DNA from: JBBROS01 sp965199595 | GTDB taxonomy: Bacteria; Pseudomonadota; Alphaproteobacteria; Acetobacterales; Acetobacteraceae | Direction of reading: 5' to 3' | DNA: 64,000 nucleotides | Assembly (NCBI GenBank): GCA_965199595.1 | Contig: OZ241182.1 | Span: forward strand, 372,001 to 436,000 | In this document: positions 19,073 to 27,613 of the stretch, piece after piece | Layout of the letters: every line of letters begins with the position of its first letter | Position numbering within the stretch: position 1 is the first letter of the stretch | Position numbers and translations under genes: made by a program | The notes under the pieces: generated by a model | Told to the model about the DNA's origin: nothing | Seen by the model: only the letters and a program-made list of their open reading frames with translations | Databases searched by the model: none

Positions 19073-19941
19073 CCGGCATCGGCTCAACCGCCAGCCCGGC
19101 ATCCCCGCCGGTGCGACGCCGGTCCTCGATCAGCCTCACGATCGGCGGCTCGATCCTGGCCATCTGGGTCGCCCTCGCCGTGGCCGCGCCGCTTATCACG
19201 CCGCACGACCCCTACGCGCAGGACCTCGGGTCGCGGCTTCTGGAGCCGTTCTGGGAAGCAAAGAGCTCGGCCACCAATCTCCTCGGAACCGACGGGTTCG
19301 GGCGCGACTACCTCACGCGCATCCTTTATGGCAGCCGGGTGTCCCTGATCATCGGCTTCTGCGCGGCCACCATTGCGGGCGTCATCGGCACGACGATGGG
19401 GCTCGTGGCAGGCTATCTGCGCGGGCGGGTGGATTCGGTGATCCTGTTCCTGCTCACCGTCCGGCTGGCGATGCCGGTGATCCTGATCGCGTTGAGCCTG
19501 GTGTTTCTGGTGGGCAACTCGCTGCTGACGATCGTGCTGGTGCTTGGCTTGCTGATGTGGGACCGGTTTGCCGTCGTTGCCCGGACATCGGCGATCCAGG
19601 CTTCGAGCCGCGACTACGTGCGCGCGTCCGAGCTGCTGTCATCACCGGGGTGGTGGATCGCGCTGCGGGTCATCCTGCCCAACATCGCCGGGCCGCTGAT
19701 CGTGGTGCTGACGCTGGAGATCGCCCACGCCATGTTGCTGGAGGCTGCGCTGTCGTTTCTCGGCATCGGCATCGCACCGCCTACGCCCTCGCTCGGGGCC
19801 ATGATCTCCGAGGCCCGGCCTTACCTGTTCTTCGAGTTCTGGATGATCGCGCTGCCCGGTGCCGCATTGTTCTGCATCGTCCTCGCGGTCAACCTCGTCG
19901 GCGACGGCCTGCGGGACCTGACTGCCGGGCGACGCCTGTGA
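19069..19941 (+). CDS. ABC transporter permease, DppC-type
   Basis: Second permease of the dipeptide-type importer, 290 aa. The segment SISLTIGGSILAIWVALAVA is TM1, HDPYAQDL is the usual periplasmic motif, and GTDGFGRDYLTRILYGSRVSL is the DppC hallmark. The start is TTG at 19069, embedded in the preceding stop (TTGA); the next gene's GTG overlaps this stop. No better ATG start exists nearby without losing TM1. Confidence 0.93.
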   Translation: MTGIGSTASPASPPVRRRSSISLTIGGSILAIWVALAVAAPLITPHDPYAQDLGSRLLEPFWEAKSSATNLLGTDGFGRDYLTRILYGSRVSLIIGFCAATIAGVIGTTMGLVAGYLRGRVDSVILFLLTVRLAMPVILIALSLVFLVGNSLLTIVLVLGLLMWDRFAVVARTSAIQASSRDYVRASELLSSPGWWIALRVILPNIAGPLIVVLTLEIAHAMLLEAALSFLGIGIAPPTPSLGAMISEARPYLFFEFWMIALPGAALFCIVLAVNLVGDGLRDLTAGRRL

Positions 19942-21563
19942 ACGACCGAGGCGAGGCCATCCTCCAGGTTGAGGATCTCAGCGTTCCCCTGCCGGGCAAT
20001 GCAGACCGCCGCTTCGCGATCGAAGGCGTCAGCCTCGATCTCCGGCCCGGCGAGGTTCACTGCATCGTAGGTGAGTCGGGCTCGGGCAAGTCCATGCTCG
20101 CCCTGGCCATCATGGGCCTGCTTGCGCGCGGGCTGCGGCCCTCGGCGGGTGCGATCCGGTTCGAGGGCGCCGACCTGCTGCAGGCGCCGGCCCACACCAT
20201 GCGAGGTTTGCGCGGCCGCAAGATCGCGATGATCTTCCAGGAGCCGATGACCGCGCTCAACCCGTGCTTCCGGATCGGCAACCAGTTGCGCGAGGCACTC
20301 GACGCACATGGCGCGTCCGTCGGCACCGCCAGGCTGGCCGAGCTGTTGGAGGCCGTGCGCATCCCTCATCCGGCTCAGGCCCTGCGCGCCTACCCGCACC
20401 AGCTCTCTGGCGGGCAACGCCAGCGAGTGATGATCGCGATGGCGATGGCGCTCAATCCCAGCGTGCTGATCGCCGATGAGCCGACGACCGCCCTGGACGT
20501 GACAACGCAAGCCGAGATCCTGGCGTTGATTGCCACCATGCAGCGGGAGCGCGGTACCGGCGTGCTGTTCATCACGCATGATTTCGGCGTCGTGGCGGAG
20601 ATCGCGCACCGCGTCACGGTGATGCGCCATGGCCGGATCGTCGAGCAGGGCACCCCGGAACGCCTGCTCCGCCATCCCGCAGAGGAGTACACACGCCAAC
20701 TGATCGCGGCAATCCCGCGGCTGTCCAACGCGGTGGTCACCACCCCATCCACGGCGGCTCCGGTTGTCAGCGTGCAGGCGGCGACCAGAACCTTCCGCGT
20801 GGCCCAAGGGGGCCTGCGGCGGCCGCGGCTTGTCAAAGCCCTGCAGAACGTGTCGCTCTCCGTGCAGCCCGGCCGCACGCTGGGCATCGTGGGCGAGTCC
20901 GGCTCAGGAAAAAGCACACTGGCCCGTTGTATCGTCGGGCTCGAGCGCCTGGGTGGCGGCCGTATCGAGGTCGCCGGCATCCCGGTCGGGGAGGCGCGCG
21001 GGGCCCGGCTTGAACAACTCCACCGATCCGTGCAGATGATCTTTCAGGACCCCTATTCCTCGCTCGACCAGCGGCGCACGGTGGCATCGATCCTGTGCGA
21101 AGGACCCATCAACTGCGGCATGCCAAAGGCCGAAGCATTGCGCCAGGCCCGGGACCTGCTGGACCGGGTCGGCCTCGCCTCCTCCAGCCTGGGCCGCACG
21201 CCGGGCGAGTTCTCGGGCGGGCAGCGTCAACGCCTCTGCATCGCACGGGCCGTGTCGATGCGGCCCAAGGTACTGGTGGCTGACGAACCTGTATCGGCGC
21301 TGGACGTATCGGTCCAGCGCCAGGTGCTCGACCTGTTCGCCGGGCTACGGCGGGACCTTGGTGTGGCGATGATCTTCATCACGCACGATGTCAGGGTAGC
21401 AGCGGAAATCTGCGATGAAGTCGTGGTGATGTACCGGGGGGAGGTCGTCGAGAGCGGGCTGACGGCCAAGCTGTTTGCCGCGCCGCAGCAGGAGTATACC
21501 AGGCAGTTGCTGGATGCCGTGCCTGGTAAGAAGCTTCTGCCAACAGTGTTCGGAATGGTCTGA
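19938..21563 (+). CDS. Fused dipeptide ABC transporter ATPase (DppD-DppF type, two nucleotide-binding domains)
   Basis: Double ATPase, 541 aa, like GsiA. NBD1 (about residues 1-255) has Walker A GESGSGKSM, LSGGQRQRVMIAMA and LIADEPTTALD. NBD2 (about residues 275-535) has GESGSGKSTLARC, FSGGQRQRLCIARA and LVADEPVSALD. The start is GTG at 19938, overlapping the DppC stop (GTGA). One polypeptide therefore supplies both ATP sites of the importer. GsiA-type importers take up glutathione, which fits the gamma-glutamyltransferase in the same operon, but this is only suggestive. Confidence 0.93.
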   Translation: MNDRGEAILQVEDLSVPLPGNADRRFAIEGVSLDLRPGEVHCIVGESGSGKSMLALAIMGLLARGLRPSAGAIRFEGADLLQAPAHTMRGLRGRKIAMIFQEPMTALNPCFRIGNQLREALDAHGASVGTARLAELLEAVRIPHPAQALRAYPHQLSGGQRQRVMIAMAMALNPSVLIADEPTTALDVTTQAEILALIATMQRERGTGVLFITHDFGVVAEIAHRVTVMRHGRIVEQGTPERLLRHPAEEYTRQLIAAIPRLSNAVVTTPSTAAPVVSVQAATRTFRVAQGGLRRPRLVKALQNVSLSVQPGRTLGIVGESGSGKSTLARCIVGLERLGGGRIEVAGIPVGEARGARLEQLHRSVQMIFQDPYSSLDQRRTVASILCEGPINCGMPKAEALRQARDLLDRVGLASSSLGRTPGEFSGGQRQRLCIARAVSMRPKVLVADEPVSALDVSVQRQVLDLFAGLRRDLGVAMIFITHDVRVAAEICDEVVVMYRGEVVESGLTAKLFAAPQQEYTRQLLDAVPGKKLLPTVFGMV

Positions 21564-21590
21564 TTGCCTCGACAATCTTGTTCGATTTGG

Positions 21591-21700
21591 GCCCTGCCAA
21601 GCTACGCGCCGCCGCCCATTCCGATCGAGAACGTCTGGGCGTATCTGCGGGCCAACGTCCTAAACCGCCGCGTATGCGACAGCTATGACGACATCAGGGC
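21591..21700 (+). pseudogene. IS630-family transposase C-terminal remnant
   Basis: About 36 codons resembling the end of an IS630 DDE transposase: ALPSYAPPPIPIENVWAYLR (the Glu of the triad is in PIENVW) followed by NVLNRRVCDSYDDI. The frame then degenerates. It lies between the ABC operon and the truncated AIDA-repeat gene and may have caused that truncation. Nothing else is recognised in 21701-21831. Confidence 0.75.
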
Positions 21701-21831
21701 GGCTGGCATCAGGCGACGCATCCTGCTCCAGCCCTTCGGATGCTCATGCTGGATAGATCGACCGCCCCTCAGCATGGCCAAACTCGACGTAATGCAGCAG
21801 CGGGTCAAAGCCGGCAGCCTGAACGTCAGGG

Positions 21832-23979
21832 TTATGGTCCAAGTAGCTTCTGGTGCTGAACGTCCGTGCCGCCCAGCACCCTGGTGTCGGTCAGCGTCCC
21901 GCCATCCCGAGCATACAACCGTCCATCTGCCGAGACGACGGTGCCAATCGCGCCGGCGCCGGCGCCCGACACGGTAGCCACGCCGCCGCCGCCGACGCTT
22001 GCAGCCGACAAGGTCCCGCCTCCCGCCACTGTGGCGCTGCCTCCGGTGCCGTCACCCACGACCGCACCAATGGCCACACCGCCTGCGGACACCAGCAAAC
22101 TGCCGCCCGCGTTGATCGTTGCGGCATTGACGAGGCCGCCCCGCCGCACCGCGAGCATTGCCCCGGCACCCAAGGTCGTCCCGCTGTCCACCCCGGTCCC
22201 GTTCACCCCAAACACCAATTCCGTCCCGCCCTGGAGCACGGTGGTCGTCGCGGTCCCATCGGCCACCACCACCTGTCCACCAGACTGGACGGTGGCGCCG
22301 GTGGCCGAGCCGCCGGCCGAAACGACCAGTCTGCCCCCGGCGCCGACGCCTGCGCTCAACGACGACCCGGCTGCCAGCACCGTCTCGGTAGCACCCGCCG
22401 CCAGGAGCGCCGTCGCGGACGTCCTGCCCCCTGCTGACACCATGACGCCGCCGCCCGCCGCCACCTGCGCGCCGATGGCCTGGCCACTTGCCGACACCAC
22501 CAGAACCCCGCCGGACTGCACCTGGATGGCATCGGCCAGCCCGCCCGCGACGATCTCGGCTCCGCCGCTGGCGACCGTGGCGCTGACTGCCGTCCCGCTG
22601 GTCAACACCGTTTCCGTCCCGCCGGAACTCACGACTGTCTTGAAAGAGAAGCCGCTGGAGGTCACGGACACGACCCCGCCCGGAAGCACCTCGAGGTTGT
22701 TCAGGTGGCCGCCCGAAAGCACCTGAGCGATCCCCTCGAAGTCGGTCAGGTTCCCCGCGGCGCCGTCCACGGTGCCGCCTGCCAGCGCCAGGGTGCCACC
22801 GGCGTCGATCTGAAAGCCAGGTGCCATCCCGCCGGACGCCACGATCTGCACCCCACCCTTGAACACATGGGTGTCGCGGGCAGTGCCGCCGTTGCTGACG
22901 GTCATGGTACCGCCCGCGTCCACCAGGGTGGCGCTTGCCAGTCCGCCGCTGAATACGATCTGCGCGCCGACATCCGCGACCTCGGTCGCAATGGACCGCC
23001 CGCCATCGCCCACGTACTCGGCGCCGGCGGACGTCACTCTGCTGCCTTGCGTCTGGCCACCGCTGGACACGATCTCGGTCAGGCCGCTGGTGACGTGGTT
23101 GAACGATAGCTGCACCGTCTCAGTCGAGGCAGCCCCATCGCCCAGCGTGTCGCCGTCCGCTGGAAGATAGCTTCCCTGCTTGAGCAGGTAGCCGCCCGCT
23201 GTCAGCTCGAAGTAGTTGCCCGGGAGTCTGAAGTTCGCGGTGACGATCTCTACCGATCCACTCTCGGGACCGGGAGCCGTGGCAGTGCCGCCGAGGAACA
23301 CGATCGTCCCGCCCGTATGGATGTCGGCGTGGTCAGCTGTGCCGCCGGACAACAGAACGAGGTAACCGCCGTCACCGACGGTTGTGCCAGTCACCAGCCC
23401 CGGGCTGAAGGTGCCGGTGAGGTTGCCGTCATCATCCTCGCCTTGTTCTTGAGCCACCATCAGCAGGCCGCCCGTATTCACGGTAGTGCCCGATGCGAGC
23501 GCACCGAGAACCTCTTCGAAGGCACCGTCGTTGACCGTTGCCCCTGTGTCGGTGGTCCCCTCGTCGGACACGTAGTACTTGGCCCCGGCATTGACGACGG
23601 TGCCCGTAGCGGACGCCCCGTCATAGACTGACAGGCCGGCCACATGGCTCAAGGTGGTTCCGGTCGCGGTTCCCTTGCCCAGGAAGCCATCCACGAACAC
23701 GAAACCGCCCCCGGTCCTGCCACCCGTGACCGTGATGTTGTCAATCGACCCGTTCACCTCGACCTCGCCGCCCAGAACTCTCGTGCCGACGGCTCTGCCA
23801 TCGACAGCGATGTTTCCAGGACTGTCGGGGTCTCCATCGAAGCGCACGAGGCCATTGACCAGCGTGCCACCTTCGTCGACCTGGATATCGTCGCTGACCT
23901 GGTTACCGTTGCCGTCATCCACCGTGCCCCCGGTGGTGGTGAGGCTCTTGATCTCACCGGCCTTCACTGTCTGCGTCAT
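21832..23979 (-). CDS. AIDA-type repeat surface protein, probably 3'-truncated
   Basis: 715 aa of glycine/alanine/valine-rich repeats of about 19-20 residues with the pattern VxSGGxxxxxxVxxGGxxxV (for example TVSSGGTETVLTSG-like and IQVQSGGVLVVSASGQA). This is the beta-helical passenger fold of AIDA-type autotransporters and related adhesins. It lacks a Sec signal peptide, as often seen in alphaproteobacterial proteins of this type. There is no C-terminal autotransporter barrel, Hint domain or RTX region: the protein ends abruptly at HQKLLGP, next to an IS630 remnant. It is therefore likely non-functional or secreted by another route. It is divergent from a LysR gene. Confidence 0.75.
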   Translation of the reverse strand: MTQTVKAGEIKSLTTTGGTVDDGNGNQVSDDIQVDEGGTLVNGLVRFDGDPDSPGNIAVDGRAVGTRVLGGEVEVNGSIDNITVTGGRTGGGFVFVDGFLGKGTATGTTLSHVAGLSVYDGASATGTVVNAGAKYYVSDEGTTDTGATVNDGAFEEVLGALASGTTVNTGGLLMVAQEQGEDDDGNLTGTFSPGLVTGTTVGDGGYLVLLSGGTADHADIHTGGTIVFLGGTATAPGPESGSVEIVTANFRLPGNYFELTAGGYLLKQGSYLPADGDTLGDGAASTETVQLSFNHVTSGLTEIVSSGGQTQGSRVTSAGAEYVGDGGRSIATEVADVGAQIVFSGGLASATLVDAGGTMTVSNGGTARDTHVFKGGVQIVASGGMAPGFQIDAGGTLALAGGTVDGAAGNLTDFEGIAQVLSGGHLNNLEVLPGGVVSVTSSGFSFKTVVSSGGTETVLTSGTAVSATVASGGAEIVAGGLADAIQVQSGGVLVVSASGQAIGAQVAAGGGVMVSAGGRTSATALLAAGATETVLAAGSSLSAGVGAGGRLVVSAGGSATGATVQSGGQVVVADGTATTTVLQGGTELVFGVNGTGVDSGTTLGAGAMLAVRRGGLVNAATINAGGSLLVSAGGVAIGAVVGDGTGGSATVAGGGTLSAASVGGGGVATVSGAGAGAIGTVVSADGRLYARDGGTLTDTRVLGGTDVQHQKLLGP

Positions 23980-24109
23980 GGTTGCCCCACTTGCATCTGA
24001 CGGCCGAGCGCACTCAATGACGATGGCCTGTGCAAAGGCGGTTACAGGCGTTCGAAGGTCGGCACCAATTCCGATTGACGTTCAATGCATGCCGCAACGT
24101 TATGCTCGC

Positions 24110-25012
24110 ATGATCCAGAGCCGACAGATCGAGGCGTTCCGCGCCGTGATGCTCACAGGGAGCATGACTGGTGCGGCGGCTCGGATGAACGTCACCCAGC
24201 CTGCGGTCAGCCGCCTGGTCCGTGATCTGGAGTACCAGGCCGGGCTGACCCTGTTTCGCCGCAACGGCAATCAGGTGAGCCCGACCTCCCAGGCTGAGGC
24301 ATTGCTGGAAGAGGTTGAACGGTTCTACGTCGGGCTCGATCGCATCGAGGACTTCGCGCGGGAACTGCGGCAGGGCTCGATGGACCTGATCCCTATCGTC
24401 ACCCTACCGGCCATGTCGGCGTTCCTGCCTCGTTTCGTCGCCCGCTTCTGCCATAACCAGCCCGGGCTGCGCGTCGTGGTGGACAGCCTGCACTCAGGGC
24501 TGGTACGGGACCGCGTGGCCACCGGCGTGTTCGATCTCGGTATCTGCGCCGCGCCTTTCAGTCATCCCGGCCTGTTGGCCACGTCACTGGACGATGATGC
24601 AGTCGCCGTCATCCCGATCGGGCACGCCCTTGCCGCTCGACGGGTGATCCGCCCGGAGGACCTGGCCGGGCAGGACGTGATCGTGATCGACAAGTTCGTG
24701 GAAGGCCGCCACCCGTTCGAGTTGGCCTTGCAGTCGATCCGGTTGGGCCGGGTGTTCCGCACGCCACTCTGCACGATGGCTTGCGCCATGGCCGCCGAAG
24801 GTGCGGGGATCGCCCTGGTGGATCCTTTTTCCGCCAGCGAGTTCACGGATCGCGGCGTGGTCATCTGCTCCGTTGCCCCGGCCGTGACGATCGGCACCGC
24901 CGTGATCCGTTCTGCCACCCGCCCGGCACCGCCGGTTCTGCGACAGTTCCACGATGCTTTCGTGGTCCATGCCCGGTCGTTCACGCGCCAGGCCGCATAC
25001 ATGCAGGTCTGA
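24110..25012 (+). CDS. LysR-family transcriptional regulator
   Basis: LysR regulator, 300 aa. The HTH is RQIEAFRAVMLTGSMTGAAA, MNVTQPAVSRLVRDLEYQ and LFRRNGNQVSPTSQA (residues 4-62), closest in style to the octopine/nopaline and amino-acid-responsive subgroup. The start is taken at the ATG of MIQSRQ because that is the family's usual N-terminus; an in-frame ATG 21 nt upstream is possible and neither has a clear ribosome site. It is divergent from the AIDA-repeat gene, which it may regulate. 25013-25179 shows nothing recognisable. Confidence 0.88.
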   Translation: MIQSRQIEAFRAVMLTGSMTGAAARMNVTQPAVSRLVRDLEYQAGLTLFRRNGNQVSPTSQAEALLEEVERFYVGLDRIEDFARELRQGSMDLIPIVTLPAMSAFLPRFVARFCHNQPGLRVVVDSLHSGLVRDRVATGVFDLGICAAPFSHPGLLATSLDDDAVAVIPIGHALAARRVIRPEDLAGQDVIVIDKFVEGRHPFELALQSIRLGRVFRTPLCTMACAMAAEGAGIALVDPFSASEFTDRGVVICSVAPAVTIGTAVIRSATRPAPPVLRQFHDAFVVHARSFTRQAAYMQV

Positions 25013-25179
25013 GCGGGAGACCAGCAGGAGCAGCCGTGACACCCGCTCCCTCCGGTCCCATCAGCGGCGCCTCGCTGGCGTCGTGGCGGTTCATCTTGCC
25101 AGCTATGTTCGGGTGATCCACGACGTTCCCGACACCTCACCCGTCCCTTCGATGATCCGGGTCCGATGGAGAAGCACCG

Positions 25180-25575
25180 ATGCCCTCCGGCCTCGCCGCC
25201 GTCGCCCTCATTGCCGCGCTCGCGCCGGGGCTGCCCGATCGGCCCGCGCCGGCCCCATCCCGGCTGCCGGGCCACCGCGGGCCGCCCGTTGCCCACCTCT
25301 CCCCGGACGGGCGCCTGATGGTCACGCTGGAGCGGGACGAGGCCTTCGGCCAGGTCGAGACCCTCACTGTCCTCGCCGACCCGAACACGGGGCGCGCCCG
25401 CCGGATTTTCCGCTCCATCGGTGACACGCCGCTGCGCTTCCTGCGATGGCACGGTGCTCGCGCGGCCGAGTTGGAGTTCCCGCCGCAGGGCGGGGAGCCT
25501 GCTTATCGGCTGCGGCTGGCCTGCGGGGACGAGACCTGCACACTGGACCGCGCGCCCATCGTGAGGAGGCGGTAG
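25180..25575 (+). CDS. Hypothetical exported protein (131 aa)
   Basis: Not recognised. A short hydrophobic N-terminus (GLAAVALIAALAPG, residues 4-17) looks like a signal peptide. The rest has VAHLSPDGRLMVTLERDE and a cysteine pair LACGDETCTLD near the C-terminus, which suggests a small disulfide-containing periplasmic domain, with a beta-propeller-like opening phrase. Reading-frame composition fits a real gene. The following 200 bases show nothing obvious. Confidence 0.5.
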   Translation: MPSGLAAVALIAALAPGLPDRPAPAPSRLPGHRGPPVAHLSPDGRLMVTLERDEAFGQVETLTVLADPNTGRARRIFRSIGDTPLRFLRWHGARAAELEFPPQGGEPAYRLRLACGDETCTLDRAPIVRRR

Positions 25576-25772
25576 GCCCCGCCCGCAGGGGCGGGATGCC
25601 CTGACCCTGGCGGAGACGCCCGGGACGGCCACTCCGCTTCATGCTCTCGCATCCACCAGGCGGGCCATCGATCCAGCGCAAGCATGATCGAAAAGGCGGA
25701 CGTGCGGGTGTTGCTCTCGCGGCAGGCTCGTGCTGAACCGGTGCCGGGACGGACAAGGGAGTGCAGCGTCGA

Positions 25773-26345
25773 ATGCCGGCATCACGACGCTACGGGCTGC
25801 TCGCTGCCTCGGGCTCGGCTCTGGCCGGGACCTACCTGGTCGCCATCGCGGTGTTCGGCCTGATTCAGCAGCCCCGGCGCTCGGAGCTCGCGGTGGTGCT
25901 GGGCAACACGGTCACGCCAGATGGCCAGCCGTCTCCCAGGTTGCAGGCCAGGCTTGATGCGGCAGTGCGACTGGTCCGGTCCGGAACCGTGCGGCGCGTT
26001 CTGGTCAGCGGCGGCATCGAGGAGCCTGGGCACCGCGACGAGGCCGCAGCCATGTCGGCCTACCTGCGCGCCCAGGGAGTGCCCCCTGAAGCGATCCTGG
26101 AGGACAATGCGGGCACTGACACGATGGAGACCGCCCGGCACACCGCCGCATTGACGGGATCGGGAACAGGTGTGGTCGTGGTCAGCCAGTGGTTCCATCT
26201 TCCACGCGCCATCCTGGCCATGCGACGGTTCGGCCTGCGCGAGGTGTCCGGCGACTGGCCGCGCTGGTTCGAGGCACGGGACGCCTACTCCTTCCTGCGG
26301 GAAGCGGTGGCGCTGCCGTTCTATGCCACCAGGTTCCCATCCTGA
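25773..26345 (+). CDS. YdcF/SanA-type DUF218 membrane-anchored protein
   Basis: DUF218 protein, 190 aa. An N-terminal hydrophobic helix (GLLAASGSALAGTYLVAIAVF, about residues 8-28) anchors it in the membrane. The domain signatures are LAVVLGNTVTPDGQPSPRL, VLVSGGIEEPGHRDEAAAM and DNAGTDTMETARHTA, then VVSQWFHLPRAILAMRRFG. Related proteins (ElyC, SanA) act in envelope integrity. ATG 25773 has AAGGGAG about 11 nt upstream; a GTG 12 nt earlier has no room for a ribosome site. Confidence 0.85.
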   Translation: MPASRRYGLLAASGSALAGTYLVAIAVFGLIQQPRRSELAVVLGNTVTPDGQPSPRLQARLDAAVRLVRSGTVRRVLVSGGIEEPGHRDEAAAMSAYLRAQGVPPEAILEDNAGTDTMETARHTAALTGSGTGVVVVSQWFHLPRAILAMRRFGLREVSGDWPRWFEARDAYSFLREAVALPFYATRFPS

Positions 26346-26352
26346 GCGCCGC

Positions 26353-26570
26353 CTACCGACCCTGCACCGGCAGCCTGCCCACGACCCGGCCGGTGAAGAA
26401 GCCGACGATCTCCCCGGCATAGGTCAGCACGTGATCGCCGAACCGGTCCGCCATCAGCCGTGCGGGCGGCCCGCGATGGCGAAGGATGGTTCCCTCGATG
26501 CTCCCGGGCGGCCCAGCACCCGGTCGGATCGGTCGAAGAACGCGAGGCCGCGCCGGATGTCCACGTGCAT
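26353..26570 (-). pseudogene. Small hypothetical protein, single-base frameshift
   Basis: Reading from ATG 26570, MHVDIRRGLAFFDRSDRVLG continues in the shifted frame as PGSIEGTILRHRGPPARL and ADRFGDHVLTYAGEIVGFF to a stop at 26353. The two halves join if one C is restored in a CCC/GGG run. About 72 aa, function unknown. Could be a sequencing indel. Otherwise 26346-26634 holds nothing obvious. Confidence 0.4.
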
Positions 26571-26634
26571 GACCAAGGATACCAGCGATCGGCGGGGAAG
26601 CCCTCCCGTTTCCCCCACGGAACGCCCGACGAAC

Positions 26635-26880
26635 TCACCTGCGGGCCTCCAGCAGCCGGGCAGCCGAAACGCAGAGCAGCGCCAGCGCCGACCCGGCGAG
26701 CGCCTGCCAGAAGGACTGCACGGCCCCACCCAGGAACAGCATCAGGATACCCAGGGATGCGTTCGGGCCGCCGCTCGCCCGCAGCATGCCGAAGGCCGAG
26801 AACAGCCCGACCACGACCGATCCGGCCGCGGTGACGGCCAGCAGGACGCCGACCAGGCGAAGCAGGCCAGGGAGCGTCAC
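26635..26880 (-). CDS. Small integral membrane protein (81 aa)
   Basis: Two hydrophobic helices: LRLVGVLLAVTAAGSVVVGLF (about residues 7-27) and ILMLFLGGAVQSFWQALAGSALALLCV in the second half (short form GGAVQSFWQALAGS). It starts with GTG at 26880 in a GTGA overlap with the upstream exported-protein gene, so the two are coupled. Not recognised as a family. Confidence 0.6.
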   Translation of the reverse strand: MTLPGLLRLVGVLLAVTAAGSVVVGLFSAFGMLRASGGPNASLGILMLFLGGAVQSFWQALAGSALALLCVSAARLLEARR

Positions 26881-27413
26881 GGCGCGAAGGCCAGCACGCG
26901 GCCGTCCACCGTGTGCACAATCCAGCGGCTTCCGTTCCATTCGCTTCCCAGGTGCCACAACCAGTGCGAGACGGTGCGGGAAAGCGCGGTCAGGTCCGGG
27001 TAAAGCTCGCCCAGGCGCACCACCCGGACCGGACCACCCTCGCGATGGAACGTCATCACGGCCGTTGCCGTATCCCGGTCGCCGAGTGCCAGGAGGTTCT
27101 GGCCCGGGTAGCCCACGCCGAGCAGCCGGCAATCGTTGCCGACCAGGAGGACGCGGTGCCAGCCCGGCACGGTCCAGAAGACCGCCTCGCCCCCGGGCGC
27201 ACGGCCGCCGATCGTGACCTGCGCCGCCGCGACCTCCGCCCGGGCCGCACAGCGTCCGTTGGGGGAGCGCACGACCTGGTCCGCCGCGGGCGGCTGAGGA
27301 CCGTCAGCGTGGGCGCGCGGGACCGCGAGTGCGAGGAGCAGACAGCACAGGCGGATCATGCGCCAGCGCCCGGCCTTGCCGCTGCAGGGTGGACGCGGTT
27401 CACCGGCTGTCAT
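26877..27413 (-). CDS. Hypothetical exported protein (178 aa)
   Basis: Not recognised. The signal-type hydrophobic stretch MIRLCCLLLALAVPRAHADG sits at residues 19-38, so the export start may be the ATG at 27359. The ATG at 27413 is chosen because AAGGAGG lies 7 nt upstream. After the signal come RCAARAEVAAAQVTIGG, VFWTVPGWHRVLLVGNDC and YPGQNLLALGDRDTATAV, a beta-rich pattern. Two cysteines may pair. It is coupled to the 81-aa membrane protein. Confidence 0.55.
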   Translation of the reverse strand: MTAGEPRPPCSGKAGRWRMIRLCCLLLALAVPRAHADGPQPPAADQVVRSPNGRCAARAEVAAAQVTIGGRAPGGEAVFWTVPGWHRVLLVGNDCRLLGVGYPGQNLLALGDRDTATAVMTFHREGGPVRVVRLGELYPDLTALSRTVSHWLWHLGSEWNGSRWIVHTVDGRVLAFAP

Positions 27414-27613
27414 CTCACGGCCTCCTTCGCACCGGCCGGAGAGGCCCGAAGACGCCGCTCCGTTCCTTCTGCACCGCCCAGGCGCGGTTCGCGGCCACGC
27501 TGGTCCCGTGCTGCAAGGGACAGCATCTGCCACACCTCGCGCAGGTTCGCCCGGGGCTGGCGCGCGCGGCCAGCAGCGCAGGCTCGCAGCGGCCTGGCAG
27601 GGCGCACCTCGTG

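Noticed and set aside
21866..22726. Pro/Thr/Ala-rich plus-strand frame opposite the AIDA-repeat gene
   Set aside because: Repeat-driven antisense composition; the minus strand has the structured repeats.
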